Assembly: GCA_046299415.1 (NCBI GenBank)
Contig: JBKBII010000003.1
Location: 186,001-250,000, forward strand
Reading direction: 5' to 3'
DNA length: 64,000 nt
DNA from: JBKBII01 sp046299415
Lineage (GTDB): Bacteria; Pseudomonadota; Gammaproteobacteria; Ectothiorhodospirales; Ectothiorhodospiraceae
The position numbers were made by a program, and so were the translations under genes. The notes under the pieces are model-generated. The model ran no database searches. It was not told the DNA's origin and saw only the letters and a program-made list of their open reading frames with translations. Of the stretch, positions 43,751 to 52,731 are shown in pieces. How positions within the stretch are numbered: the first letter of the stretch is position 1; every line of letters begins with the position of its first letter.

Positions 43751-43765
43751 TTGAATTTTTCTCAA
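43751..43765. promoter_or_regulatory. Candidate MetR binding site
   Basis: In the metR-metE intergenic region TTGA-N7-TCAA (43751-43765) forms a dyad that contains TGAA-N5-CTCA, one mismatch from the MetR consensus TGAA-N5-TTCA. It sits just upstream of a TTGAAA hexamer (43773-43778) that could serve metE as -35, and next to the metR start, so both genes could be controlled from here. Confidence 0.6.
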
Positions 43766-43856
43766 CTTTTAATTGAAAAAAACGAGATGGATTCACAACT
43801 ATAGCTGGTCAACACTGATCCTCAGCTTCACTACGACATCCAGCTGGAGGCCACCG

Positions 43857-46304
43857 ATGACCGTCACTTCGATCACCCTACACAATCACGGCTACCCCCG
43901 CATCGGCGCACACCGCGAACTCAAGCGCGCCGTCGAATCCTACTGGTCGAACGACCTTAGCCGCGACGATCTGCGCGCAACGTCTCAGCGCCTTCGCGCA
44001 ACCCACTGGCAGCAACAGGCCGACACCGGACTCGATCTCATCCCGGTGGGTGACTTCTCGCTCTACGACCCGTTCACCGAACTGACCCTCGCTCTCGGCG
44101 CCATTCCGCGACGTTTCGAGCGCGCTGCCAGCCTCGACCCCATCGACCGGCTGTTTTATCTCGCCCGCGGTCGCGACCCCTCCGCCCAGTCACGCGAGAC
44201 TCACGCGCTGGAAATGAGCAAGTGGTTCGACACGAACTACCACATCCTCATCCCCGAAATCGAACCCGATACCGAACTGCGCGCCGACGCTAGCGTCTAC
44301 TGCGAGGCCATCGCAGCGGCACGCGCCGCCGGCCATGGCCCCAAACCCGTCATCACCGGTCCGTTCACATGGCTGAGTCTTGCAAAAAGCCACAGTGTGG
44401 CGCGCGCGGACGGCAACGACCACGGCTTCACACCCTTCGATCGACTCGCCGACGTCATCGATGCCTACGCCGCGCTGCTGACCGCGGTTGCGCGTGAGCT
44501 CGCCGGCAATACCGCCGCCTCGTCGGTGTGGATTCAACTGGACGAACCGGCGCTGGCCTACGACCTCGACACGCCGCAACGAGAAGCCGCCCGTCGCGCG
44601 ATCGGCGCCGTTGCACAGCGCGTCAAAGCCGCAATCCCCGCGGCACGAATTCTGGTCGCGATCCCATTCGGTCAACCGGATTTCGAGGCACTCATCGGAC
44701 TCCCGATCGACGGCTGGCACATCGATCTGACGCGGCGCGACGGTGCAACCCTCGAAGCCACTCTCGACTGGCTCGCTGGCGCCATCGTCGCGCAGGGCAA
44801 ACGCACCAGCGCGCTTGAAACCCTGTCCCTGGGCCTCATCGACGGCCGTAACGTCTGGGCCAACCGACTCGCCAACAGCGTCGACACGCTCTCGGGCTTC
44901 ACCGAGCAGCTCACTGAACGCACGGCCCAGGCTGGCGTCGCAGCACCCGCGCTCTGGCTCGCACCGAGCTGCTCGCTGGCACTCGTCCCGATTTCCACGC
45001 GCTTCGAGAATCAGCTCGCCGCGCGTCACCCCATCCTGCACGGCGCACTCGCCTTCGCCGACGAAAAGCTCGCCGAACTCGCGATACTGCGCGACGCACT
45101 GACCTCAGATGGAGAACGCAACGCCGCCGCTCGCACCGCGATCGAACGCAACCGCGACGCCTGGGCGCGCCTCGATGCCCTGCCCGAACGCACCAACGAC
45201 TCGGTGCGCCGCCACACACAACAACTGCGGGACTCCGACGCCCGCCGCCCAGCCCCGTACAGCGAACGCGCCGCCGCTCAACGCGCCGCGTTCAATCTTC
45301 CCCGACTCCCGACCACAACGATCGGATCATTCCCACAAACCGCAGACATCCGGGCGTTGCGACGCGACTTTCGCAGCGGAAAGGTCGACGCCACCGCCTA
45401 CAAAGCCGGCATCCGGGCCGAAATCGACCGTGTCATCGCCTTTCAGGAAACCGCGGGCCTCGACGTGCTCGTTCACGGCGAACCCGAGCGCAACGACATG
45501 GTGGAGTTCTTCGGCGAACTCCTCGACGGCTACGCGTTCACGCAAAACGGCTGGGTGCAATCCTACGGCACACGCTGCGTCAAACCACCGATCCTGTGGG
45601 CCGACGTGGCTCGCACACGCCCACTCGGAACCGAATGGATCGTCTACGCACAGGGACGCACCGATCGCCCGGTCAAGGGCATGCTCACCGGCCCCGTCAC
45701 CCTGCTCAAATGGGCGTTCCCGCGTGAGGACCTCGAGCCTGCAGACATCGCGTTGCAACTCGCACTTGCGTTACGCGAAGAAATCAATGCCCTCGTGGAC
45801 GCTGGGATCCGCATCATCCAAGTGGACGAACCCGCGTTCCGTGAAGGGCTTCCGTTGAAACGATCGCAATGGACGCGCTATCTCGACTGGGCCGTGCGGG
45901 CCTTCCGAATCGCAACGGCCCACGAAGACCCATCGGTACAAATCCATACCCACATGTGTTACTCGGAGTTTAACGACATCATCGAAGCCATCGCGGCGCT
46001 CGACGCCGACGTCATCACGATCGAAACCGCGCGCTCGAATATGGAAATTCTCGCCGCCTTCGAACGCTTCAACTACCCCAACGAAGTTGGCCCCGGCGTC
46101 TACGACATTCACTCGCCGCGCATTCCAGAGACTCACGAATTAACCGGTCTGCTCGATCGAGCGCAGCGCGGGATCCCGGCCGAGCGACTCTGGGTCAACC
46201 CCGATTGCGGACTGAAAACTCGCGCCTGGCCCGAAGTCGAAGCCTCGCTGACTCGCATGGTTGACGCCGCACGAAAAATGCGCGCCGCCAAGGCCGCCGC
46301 GTGA
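43857..46304 (+). CDS. metE: Cobalamin-independent methionine synthase
   Basis: Transfers the methyl group of 5-methyl-tetrahydropteroyl-glutamate to homocysteine. The 815-residue, two-barrel protein starts with HNHGYPRIGAHRELKRAVESYW. The C-terminal catalytic half has TTTIGSFPQTADIRALRR, VHGEPERNDMVEFFGE and the zinc ligands in QIHTHMCYSEFND (His and Cys) and NPDCGLKTR (Cys), together with SPRIP. It is some 50 residues longer than E. coli MetE, mostly in the inter-domain part. ATG 43857 has GGAGG at 6 nt. Regulated by the divergent MetR. Confidence 0.97.
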   Translation: MTVTSITLHNHGYPRIGAHRELKRAVESYWSNDLSRDDLRATSQRLRATHWQQQADTGLDLIPVGDFSLYDPFTELTLALGAIPRRFERAASLDPIDRLFYLARGRDPSAQSRETHALEMSKWFDTNYHILIPEIEPDTELRADASVYCEAIAAARAAGHGPKPVITGPFTWLSLAKSHSVARADGNDHGFTPFDRLADVIDAYAALLTAVARELAGNTAASSVWIQLDEPALAYDLDTPQREAARRAIGAVAQRVKAAIPAARILVAIPFGQPDFEALIGLPIDGWHIDLTRRDGATLEATLDWLAGAIVAQGKRTSALETLSLGLIDGRNVWANRLANSVDTLSGFTEQLTERTAQAGVAAPALWLAPSCSLALVPISTRFENQLAARHPILHGALAFADEKLAELAILRDALTSDGERNAAARTAIERNRDAWARLDALPERTNDSVRRHTQQLRDSDARRPAPYSERAAAQRAAFNLPRLPTTTIGSFPQTADIRALRRDFRSGKVDATAYKAGIRAEIDRVIAFQETAGLDVLVHGEPERNDMVEFFGELLDGYAFTQNGWVQSYGTRCVKPPILWADVARTRPLGTEWIVYAQGRTDRPVKGMLTGPVTLLKWAFPREDLEPADIALQLALALREEINALVDAGIRIIQVDEPAFREGLPLKRSQWTRYLDWAVRAFRIATAHEDPSVQIHTHMCYSEFNDIIEAIAALDADVITIETARSNMEILAAFERFNYPNEVGPGVYDIHSPRIPETHELTGLLDRAQRGIPAERLWVNPDCGLKTRAWPEVEASLTRMVDAARKMRAAKAAA

Positions 46305-46752
46305 TGCACTATCCATCGACCGCGTCGACCCCAATCGGAACCGCACGCCCACGAAAATCAACGCGCAACGACACGTGGCGTCGCGCATTGGGCACTCGCA
46401 GCCCGCATAGTCCGCACCAACGCCCTTGCGCCGCGCGCGAACGTCATCGCGTCGACCTTGCTCGTGGAGGATGAGCACACGGAATGCACGCGCTACGCGC
46501 AGCAGATCGCTTGCGCCGATCCGTTGCGAGGATCCTCGGGCGAAGGGCCCGCCCGGACCTCGCAGGACCGATGTGCAAGGCGCGCAGCCTCATGCGATGA
46601 AACGCGGCACGGGCCGCGATCGTTAGCCATTGATGCCGCGGCGCGGTTCATTTACCCGCCCGCGGTCAGGCATCAAACGAACGCGCCCGCACCGGCGATC
46701 CCATCGCTGCACGGGTCGCGGACCGGTCAACGCATCCGCCTTGGTGGCGACC
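46305..46752. other. Convergent intergenic region between metE and the HNH gene
   Basis: About 450 nt without a supported gene. Frames open on both strands overlap each other and lack start signals. No clear terminator was found. Confidence 0.4.
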
Positions 46753-47346
46753 TCAGCGGAAGCTGCCGGGCGCCGCGTCTCGCAAGCGCGAACGGCGAGG
46801 AAAATGCGCCTTGAGAAACTCCATCTGGTCAGCAAGCACCCGCCGCCCCTTCAGATAGACGTATTCTGCGTGCGTCGGCACGAACGGAATCGCAAGCAGC
46901 GCCATACCCGCCTGCTCGGGTGTCCGCCCCGCTTTATGGTTGTTGCACCGCTTGCAAGCGGTCACCACGTTCATCCAGGTATCGACGCCGCCCTGGCTGA
47001 CCGGATGGACATGATCGCGGGACAACTCCGAGACCGGAAAATGGTCACCGCAATACAGACACAGATGCTGATCTCGCCGAAACAACGTCGGATTATTCAA
47101 CGGCGGCGTGTAACCCTTGTGCACCTGCAGGTTCGTACCATGGGTTGCCACGATCGAGGGGATTTCGACGCTCGATCGCAGACCACTACGCGCGTTGATT
47201 CCACCGCGCACGCGAAACAGCGTCTGGCCCAGCGTGTAGGCCACCTGCTCCTGACAAAACAAGCGAACCGCCTGCTGATAATCGATCCACTCGAGCGGCA
47301 TGCCCGAGGCATCGGTACGCAGGATCTGCTGGTGCCAGGGCATCAT
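46753..47346 (-). CDS. HNH endonuclease family protein
   Basis: Protein of 197 residues with a C-terminal HNH domain (about 90-145): a first zinc CxxC in HLCLYCGDHF, the H of SRDHVHPVSQGG as the catalytic histidine, the central N of WMNVVTACKRCNNHKAG, and a second CxxC. The N-terminal 80 residues (LEWIDYQQAVRLFCQEQVAY) match the stand-alone chromosomal HNH proteins common in proteobacteria, which are not restriction enzymes by context. No methylase, toxin or phage gene is nearby. ATGATG at the start; GGGGGG upstream. Confidence 0.85.
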   Translation of the reverse strand: MMPWHQQILRTDASGMPLEWIDYQQAVRLFCQEQVAYTLGQTLFRVRGGINARSGLRSSVEIPSIVATHGTNLQVHKGYTPPLNNPTLFRRDQHLCLYCGDHFPVSELSRDHVHPVSQGGVDTWMNVVTACKRCNNHKAGRTPEQAGMALLAIPFVPTHAEYVYLKGRRVLADQMEFLKAHFPRRSRLRDAAPGSFR

Positions 47347-48037
47347 CGTCGCCCCCCGCTCTTAAGTCAGCCCAACCGAATCGAACATAAGCGCAGTTAA
47401 CGTCGCACGCAAATATGTCGAGTTCGTGAAATCCTCGATTCAACACCTCCGATCCGACGGCGAAGAGAACAACCACCCCGACACCACCTCGTCACACTCA
47501 CCGAACCAACCGCCGTGACCATCGCCGCCGCCACCGCCGGTACATTTTCGCAGTGGCGTTTCCTGACGTGACCAATGACAGCCGCGGTAGCGGCCCATTG
47601 CGATCGGCCACCCCTCGTTTGAGATTCGCTTACGGCCCCCCGCGGCGATGTGTCGCCGTCATTCACGCCGCAGACTTCACCCAACGCCTCGCCCGAATCT
47701 CTCGCCAATCGCTCCACTCAAGCGCCTCACACTCCAAGGCATCTAAGCGCGATGCCGAGCGCGACTCTGCACACCGCACGCAATGGCCGACGACATCATC
47801 ACAAGCGGGCGAGATTCAAAACGACGGCGCCAAGAGATAGCGCACAAGCCGCAGCAAAAGTCGCGATCGGACCGCTAAGAAACACCCGCGCCACGCATCG
47901 GTCACACGATCGTCGTCAGCCGGCGCAGGCCGCTCTCTCGTTCGAGCAGCATCGCACTCGCCCTAACGTTCCACGCAGCAATGATTCGATCGCCACCGAC
48001 CTCAATCCCGATCCTTGATCGTCGCGCGACCGGTGCA
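47347..48037. other. Intergenic region between the HNH gene and the phosphatase-like gene
   Basis: About 690 nt. A minus-strand frame of 106 codons (47397-47717) and plus-strand frames of similar length show no family, ribosome-binding site or clear coding bias. No RNA gene recognised. Confidence 0.4.
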
Positions 48038-48628
48038 TCATTTCGGAACGGCCCGCTCGTCGGGCTTGGGTGCCAGTTTGGACCCGGGCGTCATCGCACG
48101 GGCATCGCCGTCATCGACCCGCGCCAACAGGCGCATCCCGCCCACCATGCCCATCAACAACCGATCGACAGTGGCATCGAACGCCTGAACCATCGATTCG
48201 CCGGCATCACCGCCCGCATCACGGTCCGGCCACACCCCCTGTAAATCCGCCGCGATCACTTCGGTCGCGTCCGACGATGCCGTCCGAATGGGCGGCTCCC
48301 GTCGCTCGAATGGCAGCTGCCAGCGCCGGATTCGGCAGGTCGCGGGACGCTCCAGCGCCATTGCCCCCGCGGCACTCGACTCATCGAGACACAACAGCAA
48401 ATCAGCGCCTTGCAGATCACCTTGCCACGACGTGTCAGACCGGGAAGCCATCGATGACGACTCATCCGTTTGTGCAGGGCAGCCATGTCCTGCCTCTGAG
48501 CGCGGCTCACGCAAGTCAAGCCACTCGACGATGGGCACCTGCTGGCCACGCGCCACCACACGCGACGGCCGCCAATCGGCCTCATCGCGCCCCAAAACAA
48601 GCACCCGCGCACGCCGTTTGAACGCCAT
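48038..48628 (-). CDS. Uncharacterised protein, possibly a degenerate low-molecular-weight phosphatase
   Basis: Protein of 196 residues preceded by a strong AGGAGG ribosome-binding site, so expression is likely. The opening strand RARVLVLG and the segment GADLLLCLDESSAAGAMALERPA followed by RRWQLPF resemble the order found in low-molecular-weight tyrosine phosphatases and arsenate reductases. The catalytic C-x5-R loop after the first strand is missing; a glycine stands at the Cys position. C-terminal helix, then a polar tail. If the resemblance holds it would be a non-catalytic member. It lies 85 nt after nadA on the same strand. The family call is weak; the gene itself is well supported. Confidence 0.6.
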   Translation of the reverse strand: MAFKRRARVLVLGRDEADWRPSRVVARGQQVPIVEWLDLREPRSEAGHGCPAQTDESSSMASRSDTSWQGDLQGADLLLCLDESSAAGAMALERPATCRIRRWQLPFERREPPIRTASSDATEVIAADLQGVWPDRDAGGDAGESMVQAFDATVDRLLMGMVGGMRLLARVDDGDARAMTPGSKLAPKPDERAVPK

Positions 48629-48713
48629 CGTACCTCCTCAAGCCGTGCCGAGCGGCAACGCATTGACCCTGCGTTCATCGACCGCCATCCACCACGGCCG
48701 GAACACGAATGAA

Positions 48714-49784
48714 TCAAGCATCGCCGTCCGTTCGCGCACGCGCCCGAGCAGCGAAATCGAGCATGCGTTCGGTGGCGGCCAGGGCCTTTACACGCAGTGA
48801 CTCATCAACCTGAATCTCGAAACGTGCGCGCGACGCGTGCTCAGCGGTCAGCGCTTCCTCGAGCGCAAACAGATCATTCATCGCCATCCAAGGACAGTGC
48901 GCGCAACTCTGGCAGGTCGCGCCATGACCGCCGGTCGGCGCCTCGATCAACTCGCGGTCCGGCGCTGCCTGGCGCATTTTGTAGAAAATCCGGTTATCCG
49001 TTCCGACGATAAACCGCGATTCGGGTCGCGTTTTGACCGCATGAATCAGCTGACTCGTCGAGCCGACGACGTCGGCCTGCTGGACCACGGCGCGAGGCGA
49101 CTCGGGATGAACGAGAACAGCCGCGTCCGGATACTGCGCGCGCAGCCGCTCCAACTCGAGGCCACGAAACTCGTCATGCACGATGCAGGCCCCGTCCCAC
49201 AATAGCATGTCAGCCCCGGTCGTCCTTTGGATGTAATCGCCCAAATGCTTGTCCGGCGCCCAAAGAATCTTATGTCCCTGCTCATGCAGATGCGTCACCA
49301 GCGGCACGGCGATACTCGACGTCACCACGTAATCGGCCCGCGCCTTCACTCCAACCGACGTGTTCGAATACACCACCACGGTACGGTCAGGGTGCGCATC
49401 GCAAAATTCTGCAAACGCGTCCTCAGGACAGCCGAGATCCAACGAACATTCCGCTTCCAATCGCGGCATCAAGACTGTTTTTTCGGGGCTCAGAATTTTT
49501 GCGGTCTCGCCCATGAAACGTACCCCGGCAACGACCAGCGTCAACGCCGAGTGATCGCGTCCGAATCGCGCCATTTCAAGCGAATCGGCGACACACCCGC
49601 CGGTCGTCTCGGCCAGTTTTTGTAGACGCTCATCCACGTAGTAGTGCGCCACGAGCACCGCGTCCTTCGCCCGCAACAAGGCCGCCAGGCGATCTTGTAG
49701 CTCGGCCTCATCCTCGGGCAACACAGGGCGTCGTGCGGCCAGAACCTGTTGAGTCATCGGCACATTAATCACTGCAACTGACAT
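48714..49784 (-). CDS. nadA: Quinolinate synthase A
   Basis: 4Fe-4S enzyme that condenses iminoaspartate and dihydroxyacetone phosphate to quinolinate for NAD. The 356-residue protein shows VLVAHYYVDERLQKLAE, GCVADSLEMARFG, FMGETAKILSPEKTVLMPRLEAECSLD with the first cluster Cys, VVYSNTSVGVKARADYVVTSS, LLWDGACIVHDEF with the second, HPESP, and CQSCAHCPWMAMN with the third in a C-x2-C-x2-C group. ATG 49784 is preceded by CGGAG. No nadB or nadC is in the window. Confidence 0.97.
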   Translation of the reverse strand: MSVAVINVPMTQQVLAARRPVLPEDEAELQDRLAALLRAKDAVLVAHYYVDERLQKLAETTGGCVADSLEMARFGRDHSALTLVVAGVRFMGETAKILSPEKTVLMPRLEAECSLDLGCPEDAFAEFCDAHPDRTVVVYSNTSVGVKARADYVVTSSIAVPLVTHLHEQGHKILWAPDKHLGDYIQRTTGADMLLWDGACIVHDEFRGLELERLRAQYPDAAVLVHPESPRAVVQQADVVGSTSQLIHAVKTRPESRFIVGTDNRIFYKMRQAAPDRELIEAPTGGHGATCQSCAHCPWMAMNDLFALEEALTAEHASRARFEIQVDESLRVKALAATERMLDFAARARARTDGDA

Positions 49785-50523
49785 GGTCGGACTCCGCTCA
49801 ATCGCGCTCGTATTGATCACGCCATACGCCGGCGCCGGAATTCAGTGGAACAAAAGCCCCCGAGACGCCGCAGACACTCGAAATCAACCTTACGACGCTT
49901 CTCAGACACGGTTTAGATGATGCGTCTTAGATGCGTGCAACTGACGACGCTCGCATCCGCCAACAACGCCAGATTGCGACAGCAACCCAGGCACATGAAT
50001 CGAACCCCAAGGACGACTCCGGCCCTTCCAGCTTGCCAACCCCCTCCACTTGAGCCCTCTAACAAAGGGGGCGTCGCACGAGCGAAACCGCTCGCACAGC
50101 CGCAGCCAAACCCACTATTCGACTTCTGGATTGCAGGTGAGCTAGTCCGACCACAACATCTTAGCTCCGGGCATGACCCCGAACGATCTTCAACCCCGAC
50201 TCATATGGCTGAAATCGACGGGCCATCTCAACAGCATCCGCCGCTTCGACATCGCGGACGCCGGAAATCCACGCGAGTCGCAGAATCCAGTTTGTTTGAA
50301 GGTCCTCGCCGGAGCTGTTCCCGTCGGGATTGCCCAGGCTGGCACACGGCGGCGCCTCCCAGTCACGCGGCACATGCGCCAGCGAGCTCGCGCCCCAACC
50401 CTGAGGCCCCAGGTCTCTCTCTGCCTCGGCTCGCCACCGGAATATCCGAGTGACCACGATCTCCCACAGCACCCGATCGTCGGACTTCTTGTCGCGCAGC
50501 TGAGGCTCACGCAGACTACAGCC
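49785..50523. other. Divergent region between nadA and the LRV-repeat gene
   Basis: About 740 nt. It contains one possible minus-strand gene (50161-50472) and otherwise nothing I can support. A plus-strand frame from 49917 and the upstream extension of the LRV gene are R/P-rich and considered spurious. Confidence 0.35.
50161..50472 (-). CDS. Possible hypothetical protein
   Basis: Frame of 103 codons from a GTG at 50472. Composition is balanced (many E, D, V, L, W) and roughly 70% of third positions are G or C, close to real genes here. Motif-like stretches such as FRWRAEAERDLGPQGWGASS and DVEAADAVEMARRF look protein-like but match no family I know. No ribosome-binding site is visible. Oriented like nadA and divergent from the LRV gene. 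Confidence 0.3.
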   Translation of the reverse strand: MLWEIVVTRIFRWRAEAERDLGPQGWGASSLAHVPRDWEAPPCASLGNPDGNSSGEDLQTNWILRLAWISGVRDVEAADAVEMARRFQPYESGLKIVRGHARS

Positions 50524-51063
50524 ATGAGCACGCTCAACACACTAGCCCCTCTTCAAACGGCCTCCGAGCCATCGCAACCCCAAACCCTGCAACAGGGCCC
50601 GCGACCCATAGAGCGCGCCTTGCGCGAACCCGATTCCGCTACCGTGGCGAGATATCGAGCGATGGATTACGCCGAACGCATGGATCTGGCGCTCTCGGCC
50701 ACCCTAGCGCCAGAATATCGGTCCTGCATCATCGACGACCAGCACGCCCAAGTAAAAGCCTACTTTTCCCGACGTGCCGATCTGACGCCTGCCGAAGTCG
50801 CCGCGCTGCTCGCCGACCCCAATCAGACCGTGCGACTCAACTGCGCAAAACGCAACGACCTCACGCCCGAGCAAGTCGAGGCCTGTGTCAGCGACCGCGA
50901 TCCCAACCTGCGCTACTTCATCGCCCGCAATCCGCTACTCACCGACGCTCAGCGACGCCGCCTGATGACCGACGAAGACGAACTGGTGCGCATCGCCGCC
51001 AGCAAAGGCCCTAAGATCCGGGGCACCCGCGCGCGCCCCGGACAAGCGGAGATGATCCGATGA
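50524..51063 (+). CDS. LRV-type (leucine-rich variant) helical repeat protein
   Basis: Protein of 179 residues. After about 50 variable residues it shows repeats of about 22-24 residues: KAYFSRRADLTPAEVAALLA, DPNQTVRLNCAKRNDLTPEQVEACVS, DRDPNLRYFIARNPLLTDAQRRRLMT, DEDELVRIAASKG. This D-x(3-5)-VR-x-A-x(2)-N-x-L-T pattern is that of LRV/HEAT-like repeats, which mediate protein contacts. The four-Cys cluster of the Azotobacter LRV protein is absent. It overlaps the thioredoxin-fold gene by ATGA, so the two products probably work together. Function unknown. Confidence 0.75.
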   Translation: MSTLNTLAPLQTASEPSQPQTLQQGPRPIERALREPDSATVARYRAMDYAERMDLALSATLAPEYRSCIIDDQHAQVKAYFSRRADLTPAEVAALLADPNQTVRLNCAKRNDLTPEQVEACVSDRDPNLRYFIARNPLLTDAQRRRLMTDEDELVRIAASKGPKIRGTRARPGQAEMIR

Positions 51064-51566
51064 GTCGTCGCCTCCGCTGGTGGTTGGGGCTCGGGGTTCA
51101 GGCCCTGCTGATCGTGGTGGTTGTGCTCGCCGTGCGCGCTTACGTCTCGCGCGATCTGATCGACGGCCCTTTCCCCGATATTGCGGTCGAAACCTTGGAC
51201 GGCGAAGCCATCATCCTTGGCGGCGCGGCCGAACGTCCTCAAGTGATCCACGTCTGGGCCACCTGGTGCCCAATCTGCCGCTTTGAAGACGGCGAAATCC
51301 AACGCCTTGCAGCGGATCACCCCGTCGTCACGATCGCCATGCAATCGGGCAGCGCAGACGACGTTCGTGCCCATCTCGCCGAGCAAGGCTCGAATCTCGT
51401 CGTCGCCAATGATCCGGACGGTCGTATTGCCGCCGCACTCGGCGTTCGTGCCGTGCCGTCGACGTTCCTGCTCGACACCCATGGTCAGATCCGCTACCGC
51501 AAACAAGGCTACGCGCCGCCCGGCGAATTGCGCTTGCGACTCTGGTGGTTGGGACAATTCGACTGA
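51060..51566 (+). CDS. Membrane-anchored thioredoxin-fold oxidoreductase (TlpA/ScsD type)
   Basis: Protein of 168 residues with an N-terminal anchor (about 8-27) and a periplasmic thioredoxin fold. The active site is WATWCPICRFE, with the CxxC at about 70-73; the cis-Pro is in VPSTFLLD and the closing strand is GQIRYRKQGY. The WCPIC form resembles ScsD-like disulfide oxidoreductases linked to copper tolerance, as well as TlpA/DsbE. No cytochrome c maturation or scs genes are nearby. The start overlaps the LRV gene as ATGA. Confidence 0.82.
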   Translation: MSRRLRWWLGLGVQALLIVVVVLAVRAYVSRDLIDGPFPDIAVETLDGEAIILGGAAERPQVIHVWATWCPICRFEDGEIQRLAADHPVVTIAMQSGSADDVRAHLAEQGSNLVVANDPDGRIAAALGVRAVPSTFLLDTHGQIRYRKQGYAPPGELRLRLWWLGQFD

Positions 51567-51698
51567 GATCACGTCGAAGCAGAACCGCCCACAACGAGCA
51601 GCCACAGCCTTCGATCCCACGACGAACGGATCAACGAACCGCATCACAACCGGCCGAATTGAATCTGGCGTGAGCAGCATTGCTGATGCGGCCGAATG

Positions 51699-51726
51699 AT
51701 TGTCGTGGCGCCAGTCATGCGACAAT
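51699..51726. repeat. Inverted repeat upstream of rnt
   Basis: ATTGTCG (51699-51705) and CGACAAT (51720-51726) flank a 14-nt centre that itself holds TGGCGCCA. A second small palindrome, CAGCATTGCTG, is at 51675-51685. They lie 28-80 nt before the rnt start and may be an operator or a transcript-end hairpin for the preceding pair. Confidence 0.45.
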
Positions 51727-51753
51727 AACGACACGACCCCACCGTGAGAGCGC

Positions 51754-52593
51754 ATGCCCCCCGTTTCCAGCCCGACATCAGCCCCCGACAGCGCGCAGCC
51801 GCTCGACACCCCCACGGCTGCAGCAGCGATCAATCCGTCGGTGACACCAGCGACTTATGACGACAGAGGCAGCGAGGCCCGCGCCGCCGAATCTCAAGTC
51901 GCACAGACGCATGTCGCCGCGACTCAACCAGCCGAGGCGCCTCAGCGCCTGCCGATGGCGGCACGTTTTCGCGGCTTCCTACCCGTCGTCGTGGACGTCG
52001 AGACCGGCGGTGTCGATTGCCGACGCCATCCTCTGCTGGAGATTGCCGCCGTTTTCATCGAGCGCCACACAAACGGCCGACTGATTCGAGGGCGCACGGT
52101 CTCCTTTCATGTGCGCCCGGCCCCCGGACTCGAAATCGACCCCGAATCACTCGCGATCAACGGCATCAAGCCGGACTCGCCGCTTCGTCAGGCCATTGCA
52201 AAGCCCGAGGACCAGGCTCTCGGCCATCTGTTCGCCGAAGTCCGCCGCGAGATCCGCGATAACGCCTGCAAGCGTGCGATCCTGGTTGGACATAACGCAC
52301 ATTTCGACCTCGGCTTCGTCCACGCTGCGGCCGAACGCGCTGGCATCCGTCGCAACCCCTTCCACCCGTTTTCATGCCTCGACACCGTGACGCTATCGGC
52401 GATGGGCCTCGGTCACACCGTACTCGCCCGCGCCACGCGTCTCGCCGGAATCGACTTTTCGGCCGACGAAGCCCATAGCGCCGCCTACGACGCGGAAAAG
52501 ACCGCCGACCTGTTTTGCGAAATCACCAACCGCTGGCAGGCCGCGATCGGCGTACCCGAAGCAGCGCTCGCCCTGCCTGAGGTCAAATCCTGA
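51754..52593 (+). CDS. rnt: Ribonuclease T with N-terminal extension
   Basis: DEDDh 3'-5' exoribonuclease that trims tRNA and other stable RNA ends. The core begins at residue 68: FRGFLPVVVDVETGGVD (ExoI motif with D and E), HPLLEIAAVFIE, VGHNAHFDLGFVHAAAERAG (ExoII), LDTVTLSAMGLGHTVLARA, and AHSAAYDAEKTADLF (ExoIII with the His and Asp). The first about 67 residues are A/S/T/P-rich and absent from E. coli RNase T; the internal ATG at 51955 would give the standard length. I kept the longer form because of GAGAG upstream, but the start is uncertain. Confidence 0.92.
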   Translation: MPPVSSPTSAPDSAQPLDTPTAAAAINPSVTPATYDDRGSEARAAESQVAQTHVAATQPAEAPQRLPMAARFRGFLPVVVDVETGGVDCRRHPLLEIAAVFIERHTNGRLIRGRTVSFHVRPAPGLEIDPESLAINGIKPDSPLRQAIAKPEDQALGHLFAEVRREIRDNACKRAILVGHNAHFDLGFVHAAAERAGIRRNPFHPFSCLDTVTLSAMGLGHTVLARATRLAGIDFSADEAHSAAYDAEKTADLFCEITNRWQAAIGVPEAALALPEVKS

Positions 52594-52731
52594 CGCGACC
52601 TGTCGAGTCCTCCGCCTCAAGCCCATCGCACACACACTCGAAGCCCGACGTATCGCCAACCCACAACCCGCCCATCGATTCAAGATCGTCGATCGCATCG
52701 ATCACCGCTCGCTCGCGGTGACGGAGGCCTC

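Noticed and set aside
43773..43803. metE promoter made of TTGAAA (43773) and TATAGC (43800)
   Set aside because: Spacing of 21 nt is too long; only the MetR-like dyad is reported.
46753..47346. HNH protein as part of a restriction, toxin or mobile system
   Set aside because: No methylase, integrase, immunity or phage gene nearby; it matches stand-alone chromosomal HNH proteins.
47397..47717. 106-codon minus-strand frame upstream of the HNH gene
   Set aside because: No family, no ribosome-binding site, irregular composition; kept only as a note in the intergenic entry.
50173..50523. 117-codon N-terminal extension of the LRV-repeat protein
   Set aside because: Proline/arginine-rich, no start signal, and overlaps a more protein-like minus-strand frame.
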